NCBI GenBank assembly: GCA_031213475.1
Contig: JARUPZ010000002.1
Coordinates: 16,721,069-16,785,068, forward strand
DNA: 64,000 nt
Source: Nereocystis luetkeana
Lineage: Eukaryota > Sar > Phaeophyceae > Laminariales > Laminariaceae
Direction: 5' to 3'
Shown here: positions 12,121 through 22,963 of the stretch, in pieces
Layout: every line of letters begins with the position of its first letter
Numbering within the stretch: the stretch's first letter is position 1
Made by a program: the position numbers and the translations under genes
The notes under the pieces: generated by a model
Told to the model about the DNA's origin: nothing
Databases searched by the model: none
What the model saw: only the letters and a program-made list of their open reading frames with translations

Positions 12121-13324
12121 GGGCCTGGTGCGGCTAGCCGCACCACGGTTATGAATTGAATTGCCTCATCATTTTTTATCCCCTGCCGGCGAAAAAGGTA
12201 GTGCGGCGTTCTTTTCGCCGCAGGCGGGAAAATAAAAGAAGAAGGTCCTGTTTCGCCGCAGGCGTTTAAAAATATATATATATATATATTTGGCTTGTTC
12301 TTCATCCGGGACCTGAAATTGGAAAATAAGCTGCTCTTACTCTCGGTTCTTCCTTCTCAACGTGTAAACTTCGAATTACATGCAACTGTGCAACGCTCAA
12401 GTGAGCGGCAACGAGGACCTTTCCAGTAGCAAAACCCGGTCGGGGATACCGTTGTTTCCCCATCGCAGCTAGCACTTCATGGTCTGTCTGCGATCGTTTC
12501 CATGGTTACAAGAGTTTTGCTCGTGCTTATTGCTCGTACAACTTTGTCCTTGTTTCTCTTTGCAAACTGCACGCCATTCCGAACCAGCGGGATCCACGCC
12601 CGCAAGAGGACAAGAGGAGCGGGTTATACCCATGTTTCGCGGATGTTGGCCCATACATGTCCAAATAAATAGGCCTCCGCGCACCACGAGCCGGACGCCT
12701 ATTTCCAGCCCTGGTACGTGTAAGTACCCAAATCCATTTTCTTAGCACACTTGCAAGCTTTTCTCCGACGGCTGCGGTCTTTTCTTGCGCTTCCGGCCAC
12801 GGAGCACGCAGGGAGGCCGCCGCTACAAATAACGGCAAACGATTGGGTCGCGGCCGAACTCTCCGTGGCGTCTGCTATGGGTGTCCGAAGTCGCGCCAGA
12901 CGGCTCAATTTCAAGGCATGGCATTCCGCCTCGCTGGGCCGCGCAGGGCCATGGAAACCCAAACAATTTCCTCTGAAGGCAGCCGAGCTTCAAGGCTTTT
13001 CACGTGCCACAGCAAAGGTACAACAGCAGCGGTGCTTCAAGCTGCATGTGTGTGAGCGTGCGCGTGCGTGTGTGTAACCTACAGCAGTAGGAACCGAGCG
13101 GTCAGGTGTAATTTCAGCTCCTTTTCGTTTGCTACCCTGGTATCGTGCTATCTGCTTCTTTCTGCTGTGTATCTGCGCAGGCACCCCCACCGCTGCTGTA
13201 AGCTCTAGCTTTTGACGTTGCAACGCCCATGGTACAGGCAGCAGTAGCCGTACATCAAAGCCTTAGTTTCGTGACACAGCAACTTTGCTTGATACCGTCT
13301 TCGCGCGTGTGATATTCTCCGGTG

Positions 13325-13480
13325 GGCGTGCCATCCAGAACACACCGAGCTGGTTTATCCCAACCCGCGCTTCTTCTGGATTTTTAAAGCCACCCGGGCA
13401 GCAGTACAAAGAGCAACGGTACAAAATCAGCAGAGGCATCGATTGCTGCAAACACCAGCGAACCTCACATAGGCTCATGT
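13325..13480 (+). repeat. Local duplicate, unit 1 (partner at 14,092-14,240)
   Basis: Shared blocks include GGGCGTGCCATCC, ACGAGCTGG or CCGAGCTGG, CGCGCTTC and a CAGCAGCA-rich tail. The units are about 770 bp apart in direct orientation. Flanking patches (about 13,022-13,130 with 13,570-13,700; 13,485-13,540 with 14,893-14,950) are also duplicated. Confidence 0.55.
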
Positions 13481-14091
13481 ACATGGGAACGCCTGTGTTT
13501 CTCCTTGTCAACTTGCGACACCGCCGGGATTTAGGTCAAAGGCTGGGCAGCCACGGTGCAACAGCAGCGCTTCAACTTTTTCCTTTTACGGTAGTGACAC
13601 CCACGAACGGTGCTGTTGCTGCGTGTGTGTGAGCGCGCGTGTGCGTGTGTGTATCATACAGCAGTAGGAACCGAGAGGTCAGATGCAATTTCAGCTTTAT
13701 TTTTTTTGCTACGGGTGTCATACTACCTGTGAGACGGGTGTGACTTGGGTTCGACCCGGGTCTGCAGCAAGCTTCTCCTAGTGTATGGTGTAACGCGTAA
13801 GACACGCCGGGTATCGGTGATGCTTGGCATGGTAGGTCGAGAGTGAGTGATCGTGAGACGAAGCACAAGTCCATTTCACGTATATACAGTAGACGACCAT
13901 GACGATAGCTGCCGTCGGCCATACCAGGTGATTCTCAGTCTCAACTGCCGAAAGATCTACGAAGATTTGTCACCGATTTAAAATAAGATCCAATATCCAC
14001 GATAGTGGGAGAATATCATTTGTTCATGCACGTTCTTCATGGCAGATATCGCCAACCGACGGTGGAAGAACTGTTTGTGCCGTGTGCGCTT

Positions 14092-14240
14092 CTGTGGGCG
14101 TGCCATCCTAAATAAACACAACGAGCTGGACGATTCCAACACGCGCTTCATCTGAATTTCAAAAGCACCCATGCAGCACATACAGCAGCGGTGCAGAAAT
14201 CAGCAGCATGATCGGTACAATACCAGCCACAGGTTCATTA
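14092..14240 (+). repeat. Local duplicate, unit 2 (partner at 13,325-13,480)
   Basis: Diverged direct copy of the preceding unit, with small gaps. Nothing indicates coding function. Confidence 0.5.
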
Positions 14241-15051
14241 GGGTCGTTATTATCGTCAGTTTTTTTTTTTTTTCTCGTTTCGCGAAAAACTCACGGAAAC
14301 GCGAAAAAAATGCGGTGGGTCCTATTATCGCCTGGTGTCATGTTTCGTGAGGTTGCAACGCTCGTCCATCTGATAGAATCGTCGAAGCCAGCGGCGAGCG
14401 CGTAGGCCGTCCGCTGGATCGTGCCGCTAATTGCGCCCCGACTCCTAGAGAGGCGACCATGTCTCGCCGTACCTCGCGAGCTCAACGTCTGGCGCGACAA
14501 CGCCCTCCACGACATGAAAATAGTTGGCGATTTCGTGTTGATCTCGGCTATGTCGGTGAGTCGGCTCTGTCGACTGGACGAATAGAGCTCTCGTTGTGCA
14601 CGGCGCTTTCTGCGACCAGCCACGGCCCGAGAATGACCCTGGGTATGACCCTGATGTATCCTATGCAGTGCCGGGTGGAGACACGGCGCACACGGCTCAC
14701 ACGGTGCGCCTACCAGATGTTCTGCGACGATGCGGGACTTTTCCGCGATACGGGATTTTTTTTTTTAGGCATTTTGCCGGGGTTGAAAAAATTCCTCGAA
14801 ACGCGAAAACCCCCCCGGAAATCCGGGAATATTCCTCGAAACGCGAAAAAAAACGTCCGGTTAATAACGACCCTTATACATACCAGGTAGTTAGGAACGC
14901 CTGTGTTCCGTGTTCCCCCTTTTCAGCTTGCGACACCCCCGGGATGTCAAGTCGACCACATCCCGAAGGGGAACCTTGTACGTACTTGTAAGTGCAACAT
15001 GGTTTTTCGTTTTATCGCGAACACCTGGTACCGTAGGGTTTAGTGCTCTTA

Positions 15052-15548
15052 GGCCACTTCTTATGCAGTCGGATTTGCAGTCAGTTGGAAATGGTGTTAT
15101 CAGCACGTTCGCAAGAGCTTTTGCCCCGAAAATGTGCGAAACTGCTGTTTCTCGCCTCAGAATGACTTGGACTTTTTTCCAAGACCTATCTAGAGGTGTT
15201 TCCCGCTTCTCCGTGCGCCCAGTTGCAAGAAATCACCTTCGGTACTTTTCCGATTCAATTGGGTCAAATACGATTACGATCAGGGATCGGATCGGAAAAA
15301 ACGTTTTTCCGATCCAATCGGGGGTTGTAATCGTATTTGACCCAGTTGGATCGGAAAAGTACCGGAGGTGATTTCCTGCAACTGGGCACCTGGACGGAAA
15401 GCAGCTCTACATAGGCCTTCGAGAAAAGTCCAAGCCATTCTGAGGCAAGAAACAGCAGTTTGGCACATTTTAGGGGCAAAAGCTCTTGCGAACGTGCCGA
15501 TAGCACCATTTCCAACTGACTGCAAATCCGACAGCATAAGAAGTGGCC
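15052..15548. mobile_element. Foldback DNA transposon with TTA target duplication
   Basis: Two arms of nearly 245 bp (15,052-15,295 and 15,301-15,548) are inverted copies meeting at GGAAAAAACGTTTTTCC. The ends are GGCCACTTCTTATGC and its complement. TTA flanks both sides (15,049-15,051 and 15,549-15,551), as expected for PIF/Harbinger elements (TWA targets). The arms differ by small changes, so both were once copies of one sequence. No transposase is encoded. Confidence 0.8.
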
Positions 15549-15551
15549 TTA

Positions 15552-16727
15552 CTGTGTGGATTTTCATCGAATTTGGACAACCCATGCACTCGCGCTTTCA
15601 GGTACGGCTGTCCTCGTACTCGAAGTCTGTACGACTACTACAGTTGTACGAGTATGACGCCTGGCACGCGTGGTATGATGAGGTATATACACGTATGATG
15701 GTATGTGTTACACAAGCGAGACAAGTCGTCGTATGCCAGGTGTATGATACGTACGTGAGTATATTGCTCTGCGGACGGGACGCTCCTGCTATACCATGAC
15801 ACGTATGATAGGTATGATAGTCTGCCGTATGTACGTACAGCAGTAGATATTACAGCAGTAGTAGTATCATGGGCTGTCACCAGTCACCAATTGAGTGCGC
15901 CGTGCGCATCCCATCGCGTCACCCAGTATCAGCAAGCAATCTCGTGCTCGCGGGACTTTCACAATCTACCCCACGGATCTGAGGCCACTATGATTCTAGC
16001 AGGCAACAACGGAGTCAACACCGCTGCTGCGATTCGCGCTTTACCCCCATCGCCGTTCACAGATTATGATTATACACCTGAAAAGGAGCAATCAACCTGA
16101 TTTCACGATTTCACCTTTTGCAACGGCCTGGCGTAGAGCTTATCGATGTTATCCCCGAGATTCCGGAGTCCTTTCTGAAGCGCCTCTTGGTCACGCTCCC
16201 CCATTTTTCCCCGTATTGTTGTCGTTCGTCGGTGCTTAGGCTGCAGGTGAGGTGCGTTACGTACGAGCGTGTGTGGGGTGTGTGGACGCTTCTCGCTTCT
16301 CGCTGTCCGGGTTTCAATCGTACACTTACGAATTTATTATACAGGGGACAGGGAGATCGATGAAGAGTTCGTTAAGATATTCGATGGCGTTATCAAAGCG
16401 GGCCCAAAACTCTAGCAATCGCTTCGTTTTTTTTTACGAAAACCCAAATGCAAAACAGACTTGTTGCCGGGACGTGGTACAGACGGGGAAGAAGCTTTCC
16501 AAGGAGCCTAACGGGTGTGCTAGAAGTAAGACTTAATCTACCGGGTGGGGGGGAGAGACGCGGTGGACGCATTCCGACTCGGTGACCCTTTCGTACGTTC
16601 GTTTGTTTGTCTTCTTTTATTTATTTTCGTCGAACACCCAGCTACAACTAGCTACTGCAGACTGCTGTAGCTGTTCACACTGGGTGCCGGGGCAAGCGTC
16701 GCTGCTCCGCGCGGGTATCGCTCGAGC
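15552..16727. other. Upstream flank of the proposed first exon
   Basis: The stretch holds GTACGTATGATAGG-like short repeats at about 15,640-15,850 and otherwise unique sequence. No TATA box or other promoter element can be assigned with confidence. Confidence 0.4.
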
Positions 16728-16898
16728 ATGGGGAATACAGACTCCAGTGCCTCTTCGTCTGGTCAAGCGAGCGGGGGAGGTCCCGCATCGGCCGCATCCG
16801 CGCAGGCCGCGAGCCGGAGGCCGACGACCCGTCCTACTCCCGCCGCCGTGAGGCCGACCGAGCGAAGAGGGGAGCGGAGAGGGTATGGCGCAGTCCCG
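16728..16898 (+). CDS. Probable first exon of the HECT ligase gene (N-terminus MGNT)
   Basis: The ATG at 16,728 opens a 57-codon frame ending at GCAGTCCCG before a good GTGAGA donor (phase 0). The peptide starts MGNTDSSASS, a consensus N-myristoylation start (Gly2 with small polar residues), and continues Ser/Ala/Gly-rich, then basic with TRPTPAAVRPTERRGERR. The next in-phase exon of the HECT gene begins at 31,140 in phase 0, so the two join in frame. That would require a 14.2-kb intron containing a whole MULE. It could instead be the first exon of another gene or an isolated fragment; a partial duplicate at 12,006 shows the segment has been copied. Confidence 0.4.
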
Positions 16899-18488
16899 GT
16901 GAGAACCTTGAGATGTCGGGAAAAGGGAGAGCTCGAAAACTCGTGAACTACTGCCGCTGCGGTTTGTGGATGGCGTAGTTTGTTCTGCCTGGCGTTGATG
17001 GTCGTGGTGTCAGTCTTGGCTGTTGACTGACAGGAATTTGGTGGATATACTGACTTGCAACAAAAGAGCTACCTGGTACAGCAGCAGCTCAGAAAAATCT
17101 ATCGACCCTGACTATCAGCAGAGGAGAGAGCAAGCAGTACGTAGAAGTTCGACTACACCCTTTGCTTTCTCGAACACACCAGGTGGACACGATATTGAAA
17201 ACGAAAAACTCGAACGAAATTGAATCGTTTTGTGTACGTCGTAGGTACTGACTGCTGTATGTGTACTGCTCTATGTGTGTCCCGTCTTGGGTCTGGTTTC
17301 TTTGTACGACACGTGCTCTCTGCTGCTGCTGTTTGGTGTGTGTTCCTTCTTGTTTTTCCTTGTTCGTGGATTGCTTTATGTTCTCAGGCATCAATCAATC
17401 ATTGCTTGAATGATCGAGAGAGCCGTCCGTCATACCTGGTACTTCGTAGCAGACCCGGGGGATGCAGCGACAGGTATTCAATAATTCGGCGGCTCGTTGT
17501 GGCTTGCAGAAAAGACGAGAACCTGTACGGCGGTATATAGCCTACAGCGCTAAGTTCCGGCGTGCCCGTTCAGCCTTGATCATACACCGCTCGGCCTGAT
17601 AATATTTGTACAACCAGGGCCGAGGTTCGGGTCTTACGAGGTCGTTGCAGGTCATGGTATTTATTCAAAGAAAATTCTTGGGAATATTCTGTGATCCTCC
17701 GGCCGTTTTGCCTCCACATCTTTACATTACAACATATAATATGTACAGGCGGGTTCCTCTTACGAACCTGGTATATTCTATGATACGGTATTGAATTTCC
17801 ATTTTTTTCTACACTTTCGTACAGCAGGAGGACAGCCAGGTTGGGACCCCACGTACTATTATTAATAATACAATAAGAAAATAAGAACCTCTTTATTTTT
17901 CGGGCCAGGCTCAAAGTCTGGTGTGTCCTACTCTGTCAATATTTTCAGTGTCAAAAGGGCCATGTTCTTATCTTCGTCCCAAACTCGAGCCTGAGATTAG
18001 GTTCTCACAAATTCGTAGACGAGCCCTATTCGCGCACCGGGTGTATGAACCATATCTGTTGTTTACGGCTTCTTGTGCGCACCTCCACCATGCGCTCCCT
18101 CTTGACACCCTGATTCCACGCCGACCTTATCCCACCCGATCCTGGGCCCTCCAAACCGAACATGGGTGCCAGGCACCTGGTGTATATTTATGCGTCCGCA
18201 GGGCCCACCTGGCACACCCAGTCCCGACCTAATCGGACGCAGCTATTTATAGACAGGAGCCTGCGGGAGAAAGCCACGGACATTATTATACTGGCTTGAG
18301 TGTTGTTTCCCGTTTATGCTGTGGCGGTTCTGGTGAAAACCAGGCATGCGTAGTTGCAGTGTAGCGGTAATTACCCAGGATGGAAACCTTGTAGCTTGTA
18401 GGGCTCAAGGTCATATTTTTTTCGGAGAAAATTCTTCGCGTCCCCTGTCCTCGGGAAAATAACGCCTTCGTATATCATGGGAACTCCC
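16899..18488. other. Probable intron 1, 5' part (no exon seen)
   Basis: No exon or domain is recognised. At about 18,100-18,240 the sequence resembles the right arm of the foldback at 28,549-28,870 (CCTGATTCCACGCCG, GATCCTGGGCCCTCCAAAC), so it is another copy of a dispersed repeat. Confidence 0.4.
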
Positions 18489-18497
18489 GATTTTTTG
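18489..18497. repeat. MULE target-site duplication, left
   Basis: GATTTTTTG immediately precedes the left TIR and is repeated exactly at 26,143-26,151. A 9-bp duplication is characteristic of Mutator-like elements. Confidence 0.85.
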
Positions 18498-18735
18498 GGC
18501 GCGTGCTATGTGCAGGCGCATCCTGCAAAAATATTTGTGCAGGCGCCGAACGCCTCGAGAACCAATCCACTACAAACCCATTTTCAAATACGAAACACCG
18601 GCCTCAAAACAGCAGTTCACAACAATTCACAGCAGCAGTAGACCAGCACCAGGCACACCAGCAGTAGACCAGCACCAGGCACAGCAGCAGTAGACCAGCA
18701 CCAGGTCTCGACGTAAGGCACAGGGCACGCGCAGT
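18498..18735 (+). repeat. MULE left terminal inverted repeat
   Basis: About 238 bp matching the complement of 25,939-26,142, for example GGCGCATCCTGCAAAAATAT and CACCAGGTCTCGACGTAAGG. It is longer than the right TIR because the AGCAGTAGACCAGCACCAGG unit is present three times here. The start codon of the internal gene lies at its inner edge, so the TIR probably supplies the promoter. Confidence 0.85.
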
Positions 18736-19192
18736 GACTGCGATGACCTCTCTGTTCGATATAGTAGGGAACTCTTCCGCAGGCGACGATGCGGAAGACG
18801 CGGGTAGCGCAGGTAGTGACGGAGGAGGTATGATCGAAGTGGACGCTACCAGCGAGGACGGTGCGTTTTCCTTTTTCTGCGCGAGAGCTGCAGGAGCTGC
18901 AGGCGATGACGACGACGGCGCGGCGTCGACTCCTGCGAGGGCGAGTGGCCCGACGTGTGACGGGGGCGTACCGGTAATCGAAGTGGATGACACCAGCGAG
19001 GAGGGTGCCTTTTCGTTTTTTTGCGCAAGAGCAGACCCTGCGTCGCCGACTCCGAGAGCGCGTGGCATCGGTGTCGACAGCAGTGCAGCGGCTGCAGGCA
19101 GCGGCGCTACAGACGGCGGCGATGCGCCGGCGACTCCGAGGAGTGACGGTGACCCGGCGCAGAACGTGGATGCCGAGAGCGACACAAATACG
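18734..19192 (+). CDS. MULE gene, exon 1: acidic N-terminal region with two SFFCARA repeats
   Basis: The ATG at 18,734 opens a frame to the donor ACG|GTGAGT (phase 0), giving residues 1-153 of the spliced 450-residue product. Without splicing the frame would stop at 19,217. The region is rich in Asp, Glu, Ala, Gly and Ser. It holds two diverged copies of one motif: MIEVDATSEDGAFSFFCARA, and a second copy about 45 residues on beginning VIEVDDTSEE. The hydrophobic I-E-V-D core followed by acidic and Ser residues resembles a SUMO-interaction motif. That is inference from pattern only. Confidence 0.65.
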
Positions 19193-19253
19193 GTGAGTTG
19201 GTCGGAGTTTGTTTTGTGACGCGAACAGTGTTGTTGGTACAGAGTACCGGACA

Positions 19254-19402
19254 CCTAATAAGAAACAGAAACTATGGTCCAGGCTGGATTTCTTATTTGA
19301 GAGAGGGTGCTTTCTAGACTAATTTCAAGATAACGCCTCATGAATTTAATATTTTCCTTTAAATATCAGCCTGGCTTTCGTATTAGCCTGTTTCTTATTA
19401 GG
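19254..19402. mobile_element. MITE family E, copy 1 (about 149 bp)
   Basis: The inverted ends are CCTAATAAGAAACAG and CTGTTTCTTATTAGG. The interior shares ATGGTCCAGGCTGGATTTC and TCAGCCTGGCTTTC with copy 2 at 25,493-25,653. It lies in intron 1 of the MULE gene, and the next element appears to have inserted at its right TTA. Confidence 0.8.
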
Positions 19403-19776
19403 CCAAGTATTATGGGAAATTTTTGAGACGTTATTTCTGTCTTTTTATTTTGTGAGTTTTCGGGCTACAGAAAAGTGTGGGTGAAAATATATAACGTGTA
19501 TTATGGGTTCTGATTTTTAAAAGTGGTTTTGTATAAAAGTGGCTTCGTCTGAGGTGGGGTCCAACAGCTTGGCTTCGGCCTGTAGCATCTTCATCCAAGT
19601 TGATTTTCTGTAGTCTGGGCGTGGCTTGGCACGTCGCGAGCGTTTTACGGCAGGCGTCTCAGCGTCCTCCTCGTCGTCTTCAAACGTTGCGAAGGCAGCG
19701 GCGGCCGCGAGCGTGGTTTCAGCATCCAAACACGGGAGGATTAGCGCCGGCGACATCGAGTCGCCATCGCTGCTGC

Positions 19777-19814
<38 letters not shown>

Positions 19815-20253
19815 GTGCTGCTGTTGCTGCTGCTGCTGCTGGCGGTGCTGCTGCTGCTTCTGCTACTGCTGGTGCCGCTGTTGCAGCTGCTGCTGCCACC
19901 GCTAATATTGCTTCCATGTGAAGGAGAAGCCATCTCTCTTTACACAAGCGCCGTAGTTACCGCCCGCCGTCGGCTTGATGCTTTCGCGTGGTGGGTGACG
20001 GGTGGCAGGTGCGCAGGTAGATAGGTGGGCTGGCAGTAGTAGTGAGATGTAGCACCCAAAATACGAAAAATCTCAGTTCTCAGAAATCAGCCTCAGTTCT
20101 GAGAGGTTTTGCTGATTTTTGCCCCCTCCAGGAACTGAGATCAAAAATATCGATGATTTCCTGTCCCATAATAGATGGTTCTGATTTTTGGGCTTCGGAG
20201 ATCGCTGAAAAAGCCAGAAATAACGTCTCAAAAATTTCCCATAATACTGGGCC
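19401..20253 (-). mobile_element. PIF/Harbinger-type element, 853 bp, with a truncated transposase gene
   Basis: The ends GGCCAAGTATTATGGG and CCCATAATACTGGGCC are inverted. Similarity continues inward (AAATTTTTGAGACGTTATTT). The flanks are TTA (19,398-19,400 and 20,254-20,256), the TWA target typical of PIF/Harbinger. The interior holds a minus-strand frame with a (CTG)n tract and a short transposase-like C-terminus. It is nested in intron 1 of the MULE gene. Confidence 0.85.
19517..19933 (-). pseudogene. Truncated PIF/Harbinger transposase, N-terminal part
   Basis: The frame of 138 codons begins MASPSHGSN. A poly-Ser stretch follows, encoded by the (CTG)n tract at 19,775-19,895. Then come acidic residues (FEDDEEDAE), a basic patch (KRSRRAKPRP), and the segment STWMKMLQAEAKLLDP followed by DEATFIQNHF. 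A Trp-containing STW segment and a phrase of the type xxFxxxF just before the catalytic region are seen upstream of the DDE_Tnp_4 domain in Harbinger-like nucleases. Here the frame stops right after NHF, so the DDE domain is absent. Assignment rests on this short match plus the TTA target and TIRs. Confidence 0.55.
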
Positions 20254-20299
20254 TTAGCTGTCCTGTACTGACTGTATAATACTTGCACACCTCGGACAG

Positions 20300-20565
20300 A
20301 TCATGATCTACTTCTTCTGTGGATAATCTGATAATGATCTACTGGTACTGCTGTAGATGATCTAGATAATCTACTATTAATAACATAATATAATGATCTA
20401 GATCACCCATTAGTACAACTAGTAGTTCCATACCTGCGGTTGCGAGAGGTTGTGCAGGATCTGCATGCTGTAGTACAGATCCAACCCAGACCTCTGGGAG
20501 ATCATGCAGATTATACCGCTCCGATCGGGCAACGTGAGCTAGATGGCATAAGATCGGAAATGCAT
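20300..20565 (+). repeat. Repeat family D, copy 2
   Basis: It contains CCTGCGGTTGCGAGAGGTTG, TGCAGGATCTGCATG, ACAGATCCAACCCAG and GGCAACGTGAGCTA in order, like copies at 35,404, 41,040 and 59,893. The surrounding bases are rich in GATC-containing short palindromes. Confidence 0.6.
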
Positions 20566-21581
20566 CTGGCTTGAAAAATCTAGACCATCCAACGGGAGTC
20601 GATGATCTGCCGCGAGCTGTGTAAAACTGTTCTTCGTATGATACGATATTGACAGCAGTGCCCTTGTGTACGGGTACTACAGTAGCTGTAATAGTGAGAC
20701 ACAATGTAAGCCGTAGGCCATAGGTCCACGTTGTACCACGTTGTACCTGGTAGGTTGTAGGCCGATGTTGCAGGTTGTTGGTGTTGTTGTTGGTGTTGTA
20801 TGTCGCAAACGGGCGCGCCACCCTGGGGCATTTCGGCCGCGGATTTCGCCGTGGGTAGGGGGGAAGGGTGCAGACAAGGGGAAACCGGCCGTCTCGCGCC
20901 GCGCCGGCCCGCGCTCGTCGTGGTGCGGGGGGGCAAGGTCAGGGGGCCGGATGCGGCGAGATCACGCATTACTTGGAAATAGAGGGGCGGGCTGCGGTGG
21001 TGGCACAAGCAGGGAGCAGCACTCAGTATTGTATACTCTTGCTGTAACCGCGCGCAGAAAAGCACGCTGATCCTGGTGACATACGTAGTAAATACGGGCT
21101 TTTGCTGAACAGCAGCAGTTCCCCCCTCCCCCAGCCTAACAAATTGCACAGCAGCAGTATTGCAGCAGCATACTGTATCATAGTAGCAGCAGCATGGGTA
21201 CAGAGAAACAGTTGTTTTCGACCGTGTACGATATACAACACAAAAAGTAGTACATTCCCAGCAGGTGCAATTGTGTTGTCCTCCTTTTCTACGGCCCTTC
21301 TCCACCAACACGATTGTCTGTTGAATATGGTACATATGATGGATAGTATGATACGTATACTTAACGGTGAAAATGTCCAAGGTAGCCAACGGTAAACCAG
21401 CTTCATCCTCTGTTTCAGCAGTACTCGTAGTGGTGGTGGATAACACGCACCTGCCAACGTTGACACCATTCATAACGCTGTATAATCACCGCTCTTTGCG
21501 TTCGGCGTCCGCAGTTCTCGTACTCCGCGGAAGCGTTGCGTGTTGCGCTGAACAACATTCGTATGGAGCATTCGTATGGAG

Positions 21582-21774
21582 GGAACAAACTTGGAGGACC
21601 TGGAATCGGTGGTGAAGCAGACTTGCGCGAAACATGGTGTGAAGCTTGCACGTGAGTCTTCAAGAAGGGAGAAAGGAAGTGGAAGCCGCCTTGTCATGGT
21701 CGCATGGAAATGCGTGCATGGCATGCGGAACCGGCAGACCGACCTGCAGGCCGAACGCAGGAGGAGTGCCCCTG
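21582..21774 (+). CDS. MULE gene, exon 2: start of the FAR1-type zinc finger
   Basis: Residues 154-217 include NLEDLESVVKQTCAKHGVKL and VAWKCVHGMRN. This matches the opening of the FAR1 / WRKY-GCM1 DNA-binding domain: helix, basic strand, then W-x-C with the first zinc-binding Cys. The donor CCTG|GTGAGT is phase 1. The acceptor (TATGGAG before GGAACAAAC) is the only nearby AG that keeps phase 0 with exon 1, but it lacks a good pyrimidine tract, so the left boundary is uncertain. Confidence 0.6.
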
Positions 21775-22171
21775 GTGAGTCTTCGATGAGGAATGAGTAG
21801 AAGGACTGGATAGAAGGGTAGGATATGAACCTGCGGTTTCTAATAAAGATACAGTAGAATATGCTGTCGCTAGAAACTTGCTCAGCAGGATCTTTATTAA
21901 CTGTCGTCAACTTGTTTGCGTTGCTACGTATTTTGTGTTGGTACTGCTGTCTACACTTATCGGCTTCCAGCTTCTAGCATGCTAGCTCCGACCGGGGCCG
22001 TGCTGTTTTGACCTCTTTTTTTTATGTCCAGGGTCCATAGACTGTTTTCTTGTATCATACCAGTACCAGGTTCTTCGTACGGATACCGTTCGTACTCGAA
22101 GGGAGACAAAAGGGCTCCTTCATATTTGGCGCGGTGCTAATCACAAACTCGCTTTTGCTCGTAGTATAATA

Positions 22172-22232
22172 GTGGCAGTCGTGTTTGCCCTAGGCAGTCG
22201 TGTTTGCCCTAGGCACTCGTGTTTACCGTAGG
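22172..22232 (+). repeat. Three tandem 22-bp units
   Basis: Three tandem copies of GGCAGTCGTGTTTGCCCTA, the last one diverged, in intron 2 of the MULE gene. Confidence 0.75.
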
Positions 22233-22307
22233 GAGCATCATGAGCATGGCGTCTAACAGCGGTGAATAATCTATCGGCTTACATGCCCTGCCTTGCGTCT
22301 GCACCAG

Positions 22308-22363
22308 GTTGTCACAGGGTGCCACGGCAAGCCTCGAGCCAGAGGACTGGCTGCGGCTTTAAG
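22308..22363 (+). CDS. MULE gene, exon 3: middle of the zinc finger
   Basis: The 56-nt exon lies between acceptor CACCAG and donor AAG|GTAGGG. The phase-1 junction with exon 2 recreates a Gly codon, then reads CHRVPRQ and SQRTGCGFK (residues 218-236). The T-G-C in a basic context is the second zinc-binding Cys of FAR1-type domains. Confidence 0.65.
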
Positions 22364-22704
22364 GTAGGGTGCAGCTTCGTATGTACAGTAGTACGTTCAT
22401 ATTGTACACGTGTCTCGTTCTTAGCTGAAGACCGGGATACTTTCAATTGTTGCTTGGTAGTCTACGAATGTACCTGGTGCTGCTAAACACAAACCCGGTT
22501 TATCGCGTTGGAACTCAATCAGTTGTGCTTGCACACGCTGATGAATCATGCGAGAACTACATTTTGCTCGTCACCTTGGTTGCATGAGGGTTACGTTGGA
22601 TTGATGCAGGCGCATTAATTGCCGGCGAAACGATGATGACGCGGCATTCTATATATTATTAGTAGACACCATTAAATCAATATGGCCACCGATTTCCCCT
22701 GCAG

Positions 22705-22870
22705 ATAACCGGACGATGGCCTCTTAAATGCCTGGTGAACAAGCACCCCCGACTGACGACGATGGTGCTGGAGCACGGGCATGAGGTAGACAAAGCGGCG
22801 ATGGACGTTCAGGACCAGATGAGGGCGCCTCTGTCATCGCCAATGAAGGCTGAGGCGGCGAAACTCACAG
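22705..22870 (+). CDS. MULE gene, exon 4: end of the zinc finger, HGHE motif
   Basis: The acceptor is CCCCTGCAG. Residues 237-291 include RWPLKCLVNKHPRL and VLEHGHEVD; the H-x-H completes a Cys-Cys-His-x-His zinc site. The frame then reads helical sequence to AAACTCACA + G. The only junction that preserves frame with exon 5 is at CAG|GCAGGT, which needs a GC-AG intron. Using the neighbouring GCAG|GTGGCG would shift exon 5 out of frame. Confidence 0.6.
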
Positions 22871-22963
22871 GCAGGTGGCGTGTAGAGAGTTTTGTCAAGC
22901 TGTAGCAAAGCTTACGATAGTGGCTTGGCATTTGGCTTTTCTTTGCCCTTGCCGACGCTGTTA

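Larger units (their letters stand above)
11369..15048. other. Intergenic region with local duplications, no recognisable gene
   Basis: The stretch contains an exon-1-like fragment at 12,006, a pair of 150-bp duplicates, two further duplicated patches, and a B-box-like GGTTCGACCC at about 13,750. No reading frame has a recognisable domain. Confidence 0.5.

Noticed and set aside
18604-19254. 216-codon minus-strand frame
   Set aside because: It is the complement of MULE exon 1 and the TIR; the plus strand has the start, donor and in-frame continuation.
20580-21473. 297-codon minus-strand frame inside the MULE
   Set aside because: It overlaps repeat family D and intron sequence of the plus-strand gene, has Tyr/Cys-rich low-complexity peptide and no domain.
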